DNA from: Mactra quadrangularis
Lineage: Eukaryota; Mollusca; Bivalvia; Venerida; Mactridae
Length of the DNA: 64,000 bases
NCBI GenBank assembly: GCA_025267735.1
Contig: CM046294.1
Location: 34,937,222-35,001,221 of the forward strand
Reading direction: 5' to 3'
In this document: positions 22,684-37,600 of the stretch, piece after piece
Layout: the number at the start of each line of letters is the position of its first letter
Position numbering within the stretch: position 1 is the first letter of the stretch
Notes under the pieces: model-generated
What the model saw: only the letters and a program-made list of their open reading frames with translations
What the model was told of the DNA's origin: nothing
Database searches by the model: none
Translations under genes and position numbers: made by a program

Positions 22684-25600
22684 CTGAAATAGACAAACAT
22701 AACAGTAATCATTAAATGAGCTTCTTGATTGACTACCACATTTCTTTTTTTTTGCTTCGCATTATACACTTTTAATGCTTAATTTATCATATTTTTATAG
22801 GAATCAAACAACATTGGCAAAGTATGAAGAAATATGAAGCCTTTCTGATGTTTATGCAATGTTTACTTTCCGTTATATAATATTTTAACAGATTGTATCA
22901 CAGTAACAATTTTGATGCATATTTAATGCTGAAGAAAGCACTAACGTATCTAACTTAGACAAAGCTGTAAAACAGATAATAATTACAATCAAATGTTTAC
23001 TTACCTTCTTAACAGTCGAGCTAGAATCACTTTTTCTTCATTCAAAGCAAAGTGTTGACCAATACAATTTCTAAAATACAAGAAGAAATAGGTAGAGTAT
23101 GTTAAAAATTGATTTAAAATGTGTCCCATGAAATGACATAAACATTTATGAAATACAGTGTAAAACATCAAACATTGCTTTATTTTTACACTAACATTTG
23201 CCAATTGTGACATACTTGTCATTTGTAAAATAAATGAACATCCTTTACCCTTGTAGAAAATATAACATGTGGTACCTCAGGCAAATTGATCGGTGGTGGA
23301 ATTATATAGATACATCAGTAACCACTCCATTGGGTAGCTAAATTAATGAATGTAAATTATATTGAATCTGCATTCGTTGACATTCAAGTTAATTTGAATT
23401 TTGATACTGGAATTGTATTTCTTGACCCTGGGGTAAATTTTAACAAGCTATAAAATAAATGATATTGAAAGTTACATTTCATGTCGATGAAACTTTTTAC
23501 ATCATACCTTGGTCCAGCTGAAAATGGCACATATTGATAAGAGTCCATCTTTGATACATTCTCTTTAGAAAATCTCTCAGGTATATAAGACATGGGATCT
23601 TTCCAGACATCTTTGTTATGATGTACACCATATATATGTACAGTAACAGGGGTACCAGCTGGGAATGTTCTTCCATCTATCTCAAAGTCATGTGTAAACT
23701 CACGCTGTATAAAGGGAACCGGACTATAATGTCTCAAACTTTCCTTTAAACACATTGTAAGATATTCCATCTGAGATAGATCTTTCCTAGAGAGGATAAA
23801 ATATATCTAAACAAATTTCAATGTTAAAGTGCAGTTTAAAATCTGCTTCTATATACATACGACATCGTATGGCTGACTTTACCATTTATTTTTGTACAAT
23901 AACCCCTGATCATTGAAATCACCTTTAAGAAGGTGATCCCTCACAGTACTTTTTTACATCTGGGTGAAGTGGAACAATAGTAAGTAAATTTCTTGCTCAA
24001 TGAAATAAGCAGTGTCTCTAGTTGAGTTTGAACCAGGGACCTCTCGATCCCTAAGTGCGCGTCCTACCACTGGACCACAGCTTCTACAAAAAGCTTAAAC
24101 ATAACAAATACACCACTGGTGTATTGGCAAAAAATGTGTCAACTCTACCAGAGGTATGCCATTTCAGTAAGAATTATCTGTCAGGTTATTGTTTATGATC
24201 TTACATATTATAGTATGGTAACATACAAACACATTAGTAGTCTTGTGGTAAGGAGCATTGCATATTACCCTGAGCTAGAAATTTACATACAGTTTTTCTA
24301 CTCCACCCAGATGTATATAGGTATTGTGAGAAATCACATGCTAAACTAGTAACTGGAAGCAAACTTAAAACTTTTTTAACTTTAACACTTTAACCCATAT
24401 AAACATGACCAGTTTATTTCCGGTCTTACAAGTGTGAAAACCATGAAGACAATTAAAATGGATGACTGGTGGTCCAATGTCATTAAGTTGGTTTCTGATA
24501 TCTACTGAATAAATACATGTTTACAGTAAACACAATGAACTGATAGAAGTTAACAGAGACCCAAGATTTTTATGCTCTTACAAGTCATACAAACTTCTGT
24601 TTCAGGACTTAATTCAATTCACATTTCAAAGTAATTTTCTAAGAACATTACAGGACTCTATAGTAGAGTTGGGGACCTAAAATATAAACCCAGAAAAATC
24701 TGTCTTCACAACAGCACTATATCTCTTGTACTCTGATAGGCAAAAGTTTAATAAAAATAAAAAGAGCAGTTAAAAGTTTGCTTCCATATACATGTTCAAC
24801 CATGCAACATTACAATTTGTACAATAACCTCTGATCCTACAGCTCCTAATTAGTGTTAATACTCTGTATATCCCCATAGGAGCTTGATTTATGTATCATA
24901 CTGTGAAAACAATTCCTCTTTTAGAAGAGGTATATTTTCAAAGTATGGTATCAACTGTCAAGCTCTTTTAGAAGAGGTATAATTTTCAAAGTATGGTATC
25001 AACTGTCAAGCACTATTAGAATGTGTATATTTTACAAAGTATGGTATCAACTGTCAAGTTCTATTAGAAGAGGTATAATTTTCAAAGTATGGTATCAACT
25101 GTGAAGCTCTTTTAGAAGAGGTATAATTTTCAAAGTATGGTATCAACTGTCAAGCTCTATTAGAATGTGTATATTTTACAAAGTGTGGTATCAACTGTCA
25201 AGTTCTATTAGAAGAGGTATAATTTTCAAAGTATGGTATCAACTGTGAAGCTCTTTTAGAAGAGGTATAATTTTCAAAGTATGGTATCAACTGTGAAGCT
25301 CTTTTAGAAGAGGTATAATTTTCAAAGTATGGTATCAACTGTGAAGCTCTTTTACAGGAGGTATAATTTTCAAAGTATAGTATCAACTGTCAAGCTCTAT
25401 TAGAATGTGTATATTTTACAAAGTATAGTATCAACTGTCAAGCTCTATTAGAAGGTGTATATTTTACAAAGTATGGTATCAACTGTCAAGCTCTATTAGA
25501 AGGTGTATATTTTACAAAGTATGGTATCAACTGTCAAGCTCTATTAGAAGGTGTATATTTTACAAAGTATGGTATCAACTGTCAAGCTCTATTAGAAGGT

Positions 25601-28600
25601 GTATATTTTACAAAGTATGGTATCAACTGTCAAGCTCTATTAGAAGGTGTTTATTTTACAAAGTATAGTATCAACTGTCAAGCTCTATTAGAAGGTGTTT
25701 ATTTTACAAAGTATGGTATCAACTGTCAAGCTCTATTAGAAGATGTTTATTTTACAAAGTATGCTACCAAACGTCAAGCTCCTGTGTTATTACATACCAT
25801 TCAATTTGTTCAATTTGTTTAGTAGAATATATTTCATCTATTTCTTTTTGTACTTTACTCTGACATTCTGGATGTTTAGCTAAAGCATATAATGTCCATG
25901 ATATAGATGAAGCTGTTGTGTCATGACCTAGAATTAATACAAATATATTGAGAATGAAGTCTCTAATTGTCAATATTTACTCATGTATAATACAATAACA
26001 GGGCAATAACTTTGGTGTCCATATAAAGGTAAGCCTAGTTGTTGAACTCACCTGTGATATTCTGACGACAAACTACTTGGCTAGCAGAGCAATGATTCAA
26101 GATGCCTGCATGTCATCTAGTTGGGGTGTTATCAAAGTTTGTGAAGATATACTTAAGCTGAATTACTTAAGCTAAACAAATTCTAATCACTGTTCAATTT
26201 TAACTCTTCATTATAAAACGTTTCGGCCATAGGCCTTCATCAGTTAATAAATTTTGCTACCGCAAGTTTACATCTTTTAATTATGCTAACATACAGGAAG
26301 TAACATTCCTGTATGTTAGCATAATTAAAAGATGTAAATTTGCGGTAGCAAAATTTATTAACTGATGAAGGCCTAAGGCCGAAACGTTTTATAATAAAGA
26401 GTTAAAATTGAACAGTGATTAGTATAACTATCCCTTCATGGATAAAAGACAAGTAAACAAATTCTCACAATTTATAACAAGTTTTCTATAAAGTACTATT
26501 AAGCAACAAACATTTGATGTCAGTAAATGCCAGATGCCCCACAGAAGTATGAATTTAAATTGACAGTGTGCTCAGGTGAGCTGAAATAGCTGATTTTACA
26601 AATTTCAAAGCCGTTACTGTAATGACATAATAAAACAATGAATTCACAACAATAACGTTTAAACTATACTATTTATTTATACCAACGTCTTGGCATAAAC
26701 TTTCACCTTTTCAAGGAAAATATAAATTATATTTTTTACTTTAATAACATATAATTTAGTGTCATGTTTGAAACAAGGAACTAACACACGTACCTTCAAA
26801 CATAATAGTATCAACTTCATTTCTTATATCTAATAATGACATTCCTTCACCATTTTCATCTTTAGCTGTTAACAATATATCTAGAAAATCTAAATATTTT
26901 CTATCAGTATTTGAGTTAACTGATGTTTCCTGTGGGTAAAATATAACACAGATTTATTACATGTAGGAAACCGCCTTGCAGCGGTTACGTCAAATGTTGC
27001 TACTTTAACTGATTCATTAAACAAAGTGAAATAACCACTGTATGAGTTTGACATGAAGATTCTCTAATGATAGATGTAAACACAGGCTGCTAGCTTATTG
27101 ATACTCTAATTCATACTTAATAAAATTATGTAGAAATTATGTGACATAACTACCAGTATGTTGCAACCTTGTCACAAATTATCATTCGTATGAATAAGAG
27201 TAACATTAGCTAGCTACCTGTGGATGAAAGCAAATATAGTCAGGGTACCTGAGTCCAGAACCATTGTCAACTTATTAAATTGTGGACTTCATTCATTCAA
27301 GTCATCAAATATCAACATGACTCTTTATTATAAGAAAACTAAGGAAATTGCGTCGGAGGATTCAGAAGTACTTCTTAGAAATATTATTTTAGTTAACTGT
27401 TTTGACAAAGTTTCGTTAACTTGCATATCTTTCAAATTTGTTCAAAAATATTAAAGCCCCTTTACTAAATAGAACGCTGATAATTGTCAAGTATCATGCT
27501 TTTGCTTAAAACTCATGCAAACATTCAATGAATATATAAAACGCATATAAGATACAAAAAACACAAGTATTTGCTCCAGAATTTATACTAATATTATTTT
27601 GAAATTAGCGATAAAACCCAACGTAATGACTGTACGGAAAATCACGGAACTCAACGAACTAGATCGGAACATCCCGTCGTGGCTAAAAATAACTACAACT
27701 TAAAATCTTAAGTCAACAAATTTTCTGCTTTGATAAATACACGTTTTGTATAGTGAATTTCGTGCGAAAGCCAATTAAAACTCACGAAATCATGTAAATA
27801 GTTTCATACATGAACATATACTGACGGTAAAAAGGAAAGAACCCATTAAGTCTTACGTTATACAAAAACGTTTCCTTATTTATTCTTAATCACGAAAATT
27901 ATGTACCTAGTAGAAATGAGGCGTTTCTTTTTAGCATCAGTTTAGATGTTTGCGTACTCGAAATTTGCATGCACTGATTTCTCGAGTAAATCACTGGAAA
28001 AACGATATGACCTATCCAACACTTCACAATTTTGTGTAAATTTTATCAAACACCTTTTAAGCAACTTGATTGGCTGAGAGGATATCTCCGTAATCTAATT
28101 TGCATGTTATAAAAGTACCCTACTTTTATAAGAAATTGATATTTTGAATAACTTGACCCCTAAAAGGGAACCCGCTAGAGGGAGTTATTATAATCCAAAG
28201 GCAGTTATATTCTATTGTCTTTTTGATGGTTTTACTTGTTTTTAAATAGATGATAAAGATTTTGGCTTCGTTTAGTGGCTTTAATCAGTTATCAAATTTA
28301 AAATGAATATATTAGATATTTTTGTCACGGAAACCATTGCAAGTAAGTATTGAATGTATTTGGGTTAAAAAATGTAAGTAAAATTGTACTTTGTGTACAA
28401 CATACCAATGTTTGTTTACGTTTTGTTATGACATCCTCAGCCACACCATGAACATAGTCACATTGTTTCCTAAACTGTCGACCCATTGATGTCATGTTGA
28501 ATATAAAATCAGGGTAGAGTAAAAGTTGCCTGAAAATATTTAATAATTTTTAACATTTTTAATCAGCAATTTCACAAAAAGGAAGAAGTGTGCAGCTACT

Positions 28601-31600
28601 CTGGTTAGATTATCATGATGTGTCTGAACTACAAACAGTGAAATAAGCATCTGTAAAGTTTGAATTGATAATTCCTAATTTGTCATTGATGTGAAGAAAT
28701 GTAAAGCAAGAAAATAAAAGTAAACTTTATTTCTTCTAGTATCATTATATATAATTTAATTATAAAAGTTTTTTAAAGTTTGAACCCATATTTTTTATAT
28801 ATGACTGAACTCACAGAAGACTGCTGTTCAAAGGTAATCATTTTGGTTAGTCATAAAGTAATAAAATAAGGGTATTTTGAAAAGAGCCCTATTACGATAA
28901 GCTGAAAAAAAATTATTACTCATGTATAGTGCGTACAATTTGACCCCGACCTCACCTTTCACATTTGCATGTAATTATCACCTACACATATCCCGGTGAA
29001 AATCAATACCACGCCTACTCTACACTTCGACTCGTTACGTATTTAAAATATAATTAAACATGTATAGAGTATACACAGCCCGCATGTATAACAACTCACG
29101 ATTCAAATGCATTCAAACGGGAAACTCGTGTTCTTCCATTTTTGATAACAATTAATAATAAAATGGGTGTGGGATGGTGATTGTTGGGCTAAAACCAACA
29201 ACCTTTGAATTGGTAGCTAGCCTCATCGTACAATCCTCTTGTCCGGCCTATGTGTTATAGACACTCGTTGTACGCTTTAAATGTACTTTAAAATTAATCC
29301 CTGTGTTAAAATGTAATGAATATTCTTGCATAAAGGTCAGGTCGGGGTCAATGTGTCCGCACTATACTGACCAGTAAAGTACAGGGTTAATCAAGAGAGG
29401 TATCACTATATATGTATCACTTACTTTTCTCTAATCCACCATATCTCAGATAATTCATTCACAGCAACAAGATAAGGATGTGGAGGTCTGAATAAGAAAA
29501 TTGATGAATTAATTAACAAATATTCTAGTATTTTTCATTGCATTATATTGTTGCTCTAGTATAGCTTTTGTTGCTCAATACAACTAAGAACTTGTAAGGT
29601 TGAACGAGCATGTTATCATTTCACGAGACGTAGGATACAATTATACATAGACATAATTATAAATCTTTACTATGTCTATGCAATTTCAATATATATATAT
29701 ATATATATATATATTCATATCTGTACTATTAAATTTGCGAGTTTCCTGTTTTGTGGAAGAAACTGCGCAGCTTTGAATAAATCTTTTGTTTGTCACTGGA
29801 GCACCTATATACCGGCATATCAAGTTGACAATTCTTTTTTTAAAAAGCCTCTTGATAGTTGCAAAAACTGCCAAAAATCAACAAAAATAGTGGGTTTTTT
29901 TGTGTCTAAAAATAGTTCTAGATAAAACTAAAAATAGACACGTCAAACCAAACTCCCCGCAGCGGTTATCTCCCTTTATCAAGTCAATAACCACTGCCAC
30001 CACAAGTAAAATTCGAGTTTGATTCTCGACGTGAAGTAAAATATTTATGATCTTTACTGAATCGAATGTAATCACATGACTGTAACTGCTGTATTATCAT
30101 GGGAAATCACCCAGAATATGTGCAACCTTCTTGCCATTTTTTGAATATTCACCAAGCATGCGTTCTTTGTTCTCGAAATAATACCCATAAACGGCATACT
30201 CACCCATGCTTTTTAAACATGTCTGTTTCGAGGAACAGTTTCGAGAACTGTCATTACCTAAAGCCCGTGCTTGCACGGGCTCCCATCTAGTATTTATAAA
30301 AGTTAACAGTCAAGTTATTTATTTTTCTATGTTAGAATCAACAATGTTTCTGTAGTTTGTTATACCGCATAATAAAACAAAGGCATTCATATTAGTCAAC
30401 TTATTAAATAACTTAAGCTTAAGCAATCGTTAATAGTCGTTGTTTGATTTTGGCACATCGTAACTCGTGCCTATGATTTAGACTACAACAAAGAAAAGAC
30501 AACTGTATGTTATTTCTTAAATGAAAGAATGTACCTACCCTAGTTTCTGGCAATCTGTTTCATAAGAAAATGCACAACGTAATATAACATCTAATGTACA
30601 TCTACTTACATTTGTAAATACTTCAAACGGTTCTTGTTGTTGGGAGTGTACTTCTAGATTTGTCTGTAATTATTATATAGAGTGTATTTATAAGGCTAAT
30701 TAAGTGATACGTACATTAACCCAGTTAATTCAAATAGATGATTACCATATTTACTTACTGATAACTAGGGATGGATACCGCTAGGGACGAAACGATACCG
30801 GTACCAATGAAACGACATGGTATTTTAAACGATACCGATACCAATATGCAGATATAGTACAAATAACAACGTTTAAATACAAATAACAAAAATGCACCTC
30901 ATAATACTTTGTATATCGATTTAGTTTTAAATCATTTAATCAACAATTTTATGTAAGATTATGTGTATTATCATCTTTCGGCAAATCGAGACATACTATT
31001 TCCTGGTTTATTGTGTCACCAGTCAGTGAAAACGCTCGTTTACCGGGTATACTTTTACCCGGTACGGAGTATTTCAATGCAGGCTCTACAACTTATAATA
31101 GTATCGTGCTATTCTGTTAGCTAAATGTTTAGTAGATAAAATACTGATGAATACCTTACCAAGAGTTTGAACTGTAGTGAGTCTTTTGGTATCCGTTTAC
31201 AAACAAAATAATGGAATGTAATTCTGTGCAATTTTTAAAAAAAATAAACATGGATGTTCGTCAGAAAAAAAAACCGCAATGTATAAGCGACAGTGTACAA
31301 ATGCTAGGAACAAAAATAAACAAACAACAATATAACTTATACATGTAGAATTTGCAATCGGAAGACAATATAACAGAACTGTAAATTTTATTGCGGAGGT
31401 AAATGTAATCATGCATGTGACGCGTGGCCGTGGGTAACAATTTTTTAGTCCTTTAAGCTAAACAATGACGTCGTCGGCCAATAGTCTTTAAAAATTGACG
31501 TATAAGTAGCATGATAATTTCCTACAACATCGTGTCATTACTTTAACTGTCATTTTTATCAACTATCAATGTAGATCTACACGGGCCGGTAATAAATGGA

Positions 31601-34600
31601 ACTATATGTACTTAATCACTGTTTAGATCGAGTTAAATCCCTGTACAATACGATAACGCAAAAGTTTTGAGATAAAAGCATATTAAAATTCGTATTTGGT
31701 TATTCTAAATCTGCTATCTTTTTTCAAAGTATCGAGTTAAATGCCGGTACCAAAACGAAACGGTATTTACCGAAAATTTTCGAAACGATACCGATACTGG
31801 TATCGGTACTCGGTACTGGTATACATCCCTACTGATAACAGCACTTTTCACTCGTTATCGATAAAAATAGACACTAGTACATGTATTTACGTGCCAGGAT
31901 AATTGAACAAATGTATAATATCAAATTAGTGGGGTTAATGTATGTGCCACTGACAGTTGAATATCAAAGTATTGAAATACAGATGCTCGTGCACATTGAA
32001 ACATAACAAATCCATACTATAATGATTACTCCTTACAAATTACATTAAAGCACGAATCGAGTAGGGCAAAAATGCGGGCGAAGTGTTAGATTCTATCCTG
32101 TATTTCTGGCGAATATAATCATAAAATTTTATTTTCCTCTTCTTGCCATACAAAAACTTGAAGTACACTTTGCATTCAAATAACTTAAACTTCAAGTAAT
32201 ACAATGAATGACCCCAGTATCATTACATTAAACAGCTACTGACACTTATCGATATATTTATCAGTTTATAGCTCTTACTTCATAAACTTTTCAACATGGA
32301 ATGTAAACGTTTGATTTGCAGTGGTTAATATTAAAAGATCAGTATAACACAAGAATAATCACTATGTATACAGCTTAGTGTATTTACGAGATTTGACTAC
32401 GCCCCTTTCACACCCTTATCAATATAAGTAAACACCTGTCACTGATCAGTGAAACAAAGACGAGTCAGATGACTAAATTACTTTATCGACTAGAAATTGA
32501 CTGCGTAGTAAATCAGAGGCACATGTATCACTCCACAGGCTAAACTGGTCAGACATTTTTGTCGAAAGTTTTCGATTTGTGGTATAACTTAAGCCTTTCG
32601 GCGAAATGGCCGAAAGTCTAAAAATTAAGCAATAATTATCTAGAAGTGTTTTACGTGGGACGATGTTTTGATACACTATTATTATAAAAAGCTTGTGTCT
32701 CTGACGCAGGACGCACGGCAAAATGAATCACACAAAAAATAAATCGCAAAACAGATCGAGTCGCTGGAATTTACTTTCGTTTTCGTTTCAACAATTTAAA
32801 AGTCAAAGTCAGGAGTGAGATAGGCCTTTTATTTAGTCAACATGATGGGACTACAAAATTGTCACAAATCAATAGTTTTTAGAGATATTGGTTACACTAT
32901 TTTATCAGTGCAGAACAATTCTGGTGCATAACAATTAGACCAATTTGATAAAGAAGATATAAACTTATTAACTTTGAGACGGTGGGCATCACAGAATCTT
33001 GCTCTATCAGTCAGCTCTCGTTCACTCAAGGCAAATCCATTCTTAAACATAATGTTTTCGAGCTCACTCGGTTACAGATCTAACATCAATCTTGATACAA
33101 ATCCTGTATTTTTACCTACCATCAATTTCTCTACAGCATTGTTGTATATAGCAACGTATGGTTTTAATATATCAAAATGGAACGCTGGAGTTAACAATTT
33201 ACGAGATCTTGACCATCTTGCACCATCAGCAATCAACAAACCTTTCCCAAGCCATGGTACACCAAAACGGTACATACCACTAAAGCCGGTAGGTTTTGGT
33301 TCTACAAAATGAATAACAGAAAGTATTTGAATATGGCAATTTCAAAAGTTATGATAATGTCATATAACATGATTGGAATGAAAATAGAACTAAGCAGTCG
33401 GAGATTTCAAGTGCCTTTCTCTTAAAAAAACATAAAAGAAGTTTTTATGAGATTTGAACCAATGTTAGCCATATTATAATTGTTTTGTATTGTGGTTGCT
33501 TATAGAAAATTTTAGTTGCCTGCACTTAAAAGTGGTTGCCCCGGACAACAACCAATTTCGCTGGTTGTACAATGTACGTAAACACCGCCTACTTCCCAGT
33601 TATTCAATAGAATAGAATCACCTACCTGATGTCCTCATTACAGCTTTCACTGTACTGGGATGGTTTACCACTACTGTAACTCTAGCTGGTCCTATCCATA
33701 AACAGAAATATCTTCTAAAAGACGATCCTAATTCTAAAATAAATTTTATCCTACCAGCAGGTGTTTTGGGAAACTGTACAAACAAAAAAACCAATACATG
33801 TATGTTAAGTTATATGGCGTGAGAAATTTAAAGATTTATTGAAATGATTACTATAACATTGCACATAATTGATGCCAGTTATTAGGTAGGACGCGATAAT
33901 CCAATTTAAAATGTATTAAGAAAACGTTATATATACCATGATATTATTATGATAAACCAAGCATGCAAAACTGATTGACTTATTTTCCTCAACCGACGAC
34001 CGACTGGTAAAACAACTAATAAACTATTTACATTGTGCCTTAAAAATTAGAAAAAAATGTCATAAACCATTAAGTCTAGACAGTATATCAATATGATGAC
34101 GATATATTGTTGTTTTTTCACCTTCATTCCTTTTTGTTTTTGTTTTTATCATAATATATACAATGTACATGTTTATTAACTTTTGACCTTCTATATGACG
34201 TAAATTTGTTTGTTTGTTTGTTTTGGTTTTACGGCGCACCAACACAGAAAGGTCCTATCGCCCCGAAAGCAACTAATGATACTATTAATTCAATCGATAT
34301 TAATGATCTTAAGCCCTATATTTTATTATATACATTTATTTCCTTCAAAAAGTCAAGTATCGCATGTGAAGGTACAGACTTATAAAGTTCTTTAAGTGAG
34401 TTAACCTTAAAATGTTTGTCACGAATGTATTTAAGATCCTGACAGTCTCGGAGAACGTGTTTGACATTGAAATGCTCGTCACATGGTATACACTTAGGTG
34501 CTACCTCTCTTTTGAGAAGGTATGAATGTGTTAATCTGGTATGACCAATTCTACATCGCGTAATCACTATTCGATCTCGGCAATTAGAAAATATTATTGA

Positions 34601-37600
34601 TGAAGATGAATCAAGTGTTGGCTTTATGTCATGTAACTTATTAAATTAATAAATATAGCATTGTTCCACATTGTTTGCCATTTTGACTTAATTAACGAAT
34701 TGATCGAACACTTGAAGTCACTGCTTGGTAATTTGAAATCTACTGGTTGAAGGTTTAAAGATTCTTTAGCTAAAATGTCTAATATTTTTCATTTCCATGT
34801 ATACCAATATGACTTGGTATCCAGCAGAGGTGTACTGTTTTAGATTTTAAAATATAGTAAAGTATATTGTCTTAACTGCGATTTTTATGAGTAATACAGA
34901 TAGAGAATCTGAGAAAATAATTAACTTGTTATTTATACTACTTGATATGTACGTTAAAGCGAGATATATTGCTTTTATTTCGGTAGTAAATATAGATGCC
35001 TTGTCAGGCAGTCGCATTCTTGCAACAAAAGAATTTCAGTATGCGGCGCAACCAACTTTGGAAACGTCGGTAAATAAATGAGTACAATCTTTGTATTTTT
35101 CCAAGACGTTTACGAATTCAGATTTAAAGGCTTCAGGGCTAATTAAAGATTTACGAAAAGTTGATAAATCAATAATAACGTTTGGAATGTTGTAGGTCCA
35201 CGGAGTGATATTTTCAAAGTGTTTATATTGAGCATTTCTAAGTCGTTTTTAACGCACAGGCTAAATGGTTTGATTTCATTCGGTTTACTTTCGAATTTAC
35301 TGGTGTAATTAGGTTTAAAAATAACATTTCGTGCTGGATTTCTTTTGTTAGAAGATATACGAGTTGCGCATTGTAATGAAAGCTTTTGTCGACGTAATTT
35401 TAGTGATGGCTCGTTAGCTTTAACATAAAGACTTTCAATAGGTGAAGTTTTAAGGGTTTATCATTTGTTGAAATTGAAAAAATCTATCAAGTGGGTGGGG
35501 TAACTAATTATATCAAAATATCCATAAATTCCAAATAATTTTGATATATTTTGTAAGTGATGCATTAAGTGTATAGATGTGACAGTGAAAATATAAAAAA
35601 ACTCAACAAATAAGACATTTAGAAAGAAATGAAAACATTTATCCTAACCTTGAAATGGCCTTCCGAACGTCAGTCCAAACACATAATTAAAGTTCTTTTT
35701 TCCTTAATTCCAAATGATGTTATAGAATGCCCATATAACATTTTACAATGTCTTACAGTGAATCACAAAAAGTATTTCCAAAATGTAAATTTGAGTACAT
35801 GATTTTATTTACAATTTTACCACAGGAGCCCGATGATTTTTTCCTTCTTATCACATACATAGAACATACAATATGAGGGGAAAATAGCACTGGGCACTTG
35901 TGTGTAAACTGTAATTTAAAACGTGTAATGTTAGTGTTGAGATGAATTATCAAATTTTCATTTTGGAAATATTTTTTGTGTAATTTACCCTAAGACATTG
36001 TAATATGTTACATCGACAACCTATATCAACATTTGGATTTATGAAAAAAGAACTTTAATTATGTGTTTGGACTGACGTTCGGAGGGCTATTTCAAGGTTA
36101 GGTTAAATGTTTTCATTTCTTTCTAAATGTCTTTTTTGTTGAGTTTTTTATATTTTCACTGTCACATCTATACATTCAATGCATCACTTACGGATATTTA
36201 AGGATATTTTAATATGTTTAGTAACCACACCCACTTCATTGATTTTTTTCAATTTCAAATCCTGATACACCCTTAAATGCACCAAGGGCAATACGTAAGC
36301 CCTGGTTATGTATCGTATTTGTAAATACGATTTACGAGCTGATCCGTACACTATTGACCCGTAATCTAGTTTTGAACGAACACGACTTCTGTATAATCTA
36401 AGTAATGTTTGGGTATCAGATCCCCAATCAGTATGTGAAAGTACTTTAAGTAGATTTAAAGCTTAGATACATTTTGTTTTAAGCGACTTTAAGTGTAGTA
36501 TAAAAGAAAATACGGACGTATTTTGTTATGATGTTGTCCGTCTGTCCGTCCGTCCGTCCGTGGACAATTGCTTGTCCGGATGATATCTCAAGAAAGGATG
36601 TACCTAGGTTCCTAGAATTTTATGTGTGGATAGCCCTTGGGTAGAGGAGATTCCCTATGGCTTTTAAGACCCCAGGATCAAAGGTCAATGTCATTGGGAC
36701 TTAAAATATAAAAACCATGTCTGGACGATAACTCAACAACGACTGTACCTAGGTTCACCAAATTTTATGTGAGAGTAGCACATGTGTCAAGGAGTGCCCC
36801 ATTGATTTTGGGGCCCCTGGGTCAAAGGTCAAGGTCACAGGGGCATTGTAAGGAAAACCCTTGTCCGTACAATAACTGAACAACCACTGTACCTATGTTC
36901 ACCAAATTTTATGTGAAAGTAGCCCATGTGTCAAGGATGTGCCCTATTGGTTTTGGGGCCCTGCGTTAAAGGTCAAGGTCACAGGGGCATCATATAAAAA
37001 AACCTTGTCCGGACAATAATTCAACAGCCGCTGTACCTAGGTTCACTAAATTTTATGTGAGAGTAGCCCATGTGTCAAGGATGTGCCCTATTGGTTTTGG
37101 GCCCCTGCGTTAAAGGTCAAGGCCACAGGGGCATCATATGGAAAAACATTGTCCGGCCAGTAACTCCACAACCACTGTACCTATATTCAGCAAATTTATT
37201 GTGATAATAGTCCATGTGTCAAGGATGTGCCTTTTAGGTTTTGAGGCCCAGGGTCAAAGGTCAAGGTCAAGGGGACATCATATGGAAAAACCTTGTCCAG
37301 GCAATAACTCAACAACCACTTCCTAGGTGCACCAAATTTTATGTGTTGATAGCCCTTTGGGAAAGGATGTTCCCTTTTGATTTTGAGACCCCAGGGTCAA
37401 AGGTCAAAGTCACTGGGACTTAATTTATGTTAAAACATTGTCCGGACAATAACTCAATAATGACTGTACCTAGGTTCACCAAATTTTATGTAAGGTAGCT
37501 TAAATGTCTAGCATATGCCCCTTTGTTTATGAGACCCCTGGGTTAAAGGTCAAGGTCGCAAGAAAATCATAAGAAAAAACCTTGTCCAACAACCAACTTT

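Larger units (their letters stand above)
26183..26422. repeat. Long foldback, two 117-bp arms with a 6-nt loop, CYP4 intron 7
   Basis: The arms 26183-26299 and 26306-26422 are reverse complements with about 3 mismatches; the loop is GTAACA. Each arm holds CTGATGA...GAAAC, a hammerhead-like core. Such arms occur in Penelope-like elements and retrozymes. Confidence 0.9.

Noticed and set aside
24907..25775. 48-bp repeats as a CRISPR or protein repeat
   Set aside because: No spacers, and the array is intronic. The 62-codon ORF in it only reflects a period divisible by 3.
30604..30609. GTAAGT as a donor ending a shorter CYP4 exon 4
   Set aside because: Reading through gives [20 protein letters not shown], a conserved P450 block, and the phase to exon 5 fits only the longer exon.
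32974..33312. 112-codon plus-strand ORF
   Set aside because: It is the antisense of CYP4 exon 3, whose minus-strand translation has clear P450 motifs.
37138..37423. ORFs of about 60 codons at 37138 and 37241
   Set aside because: They lie wholly inside the GTCCGGACAATAACTC tandem repeat.
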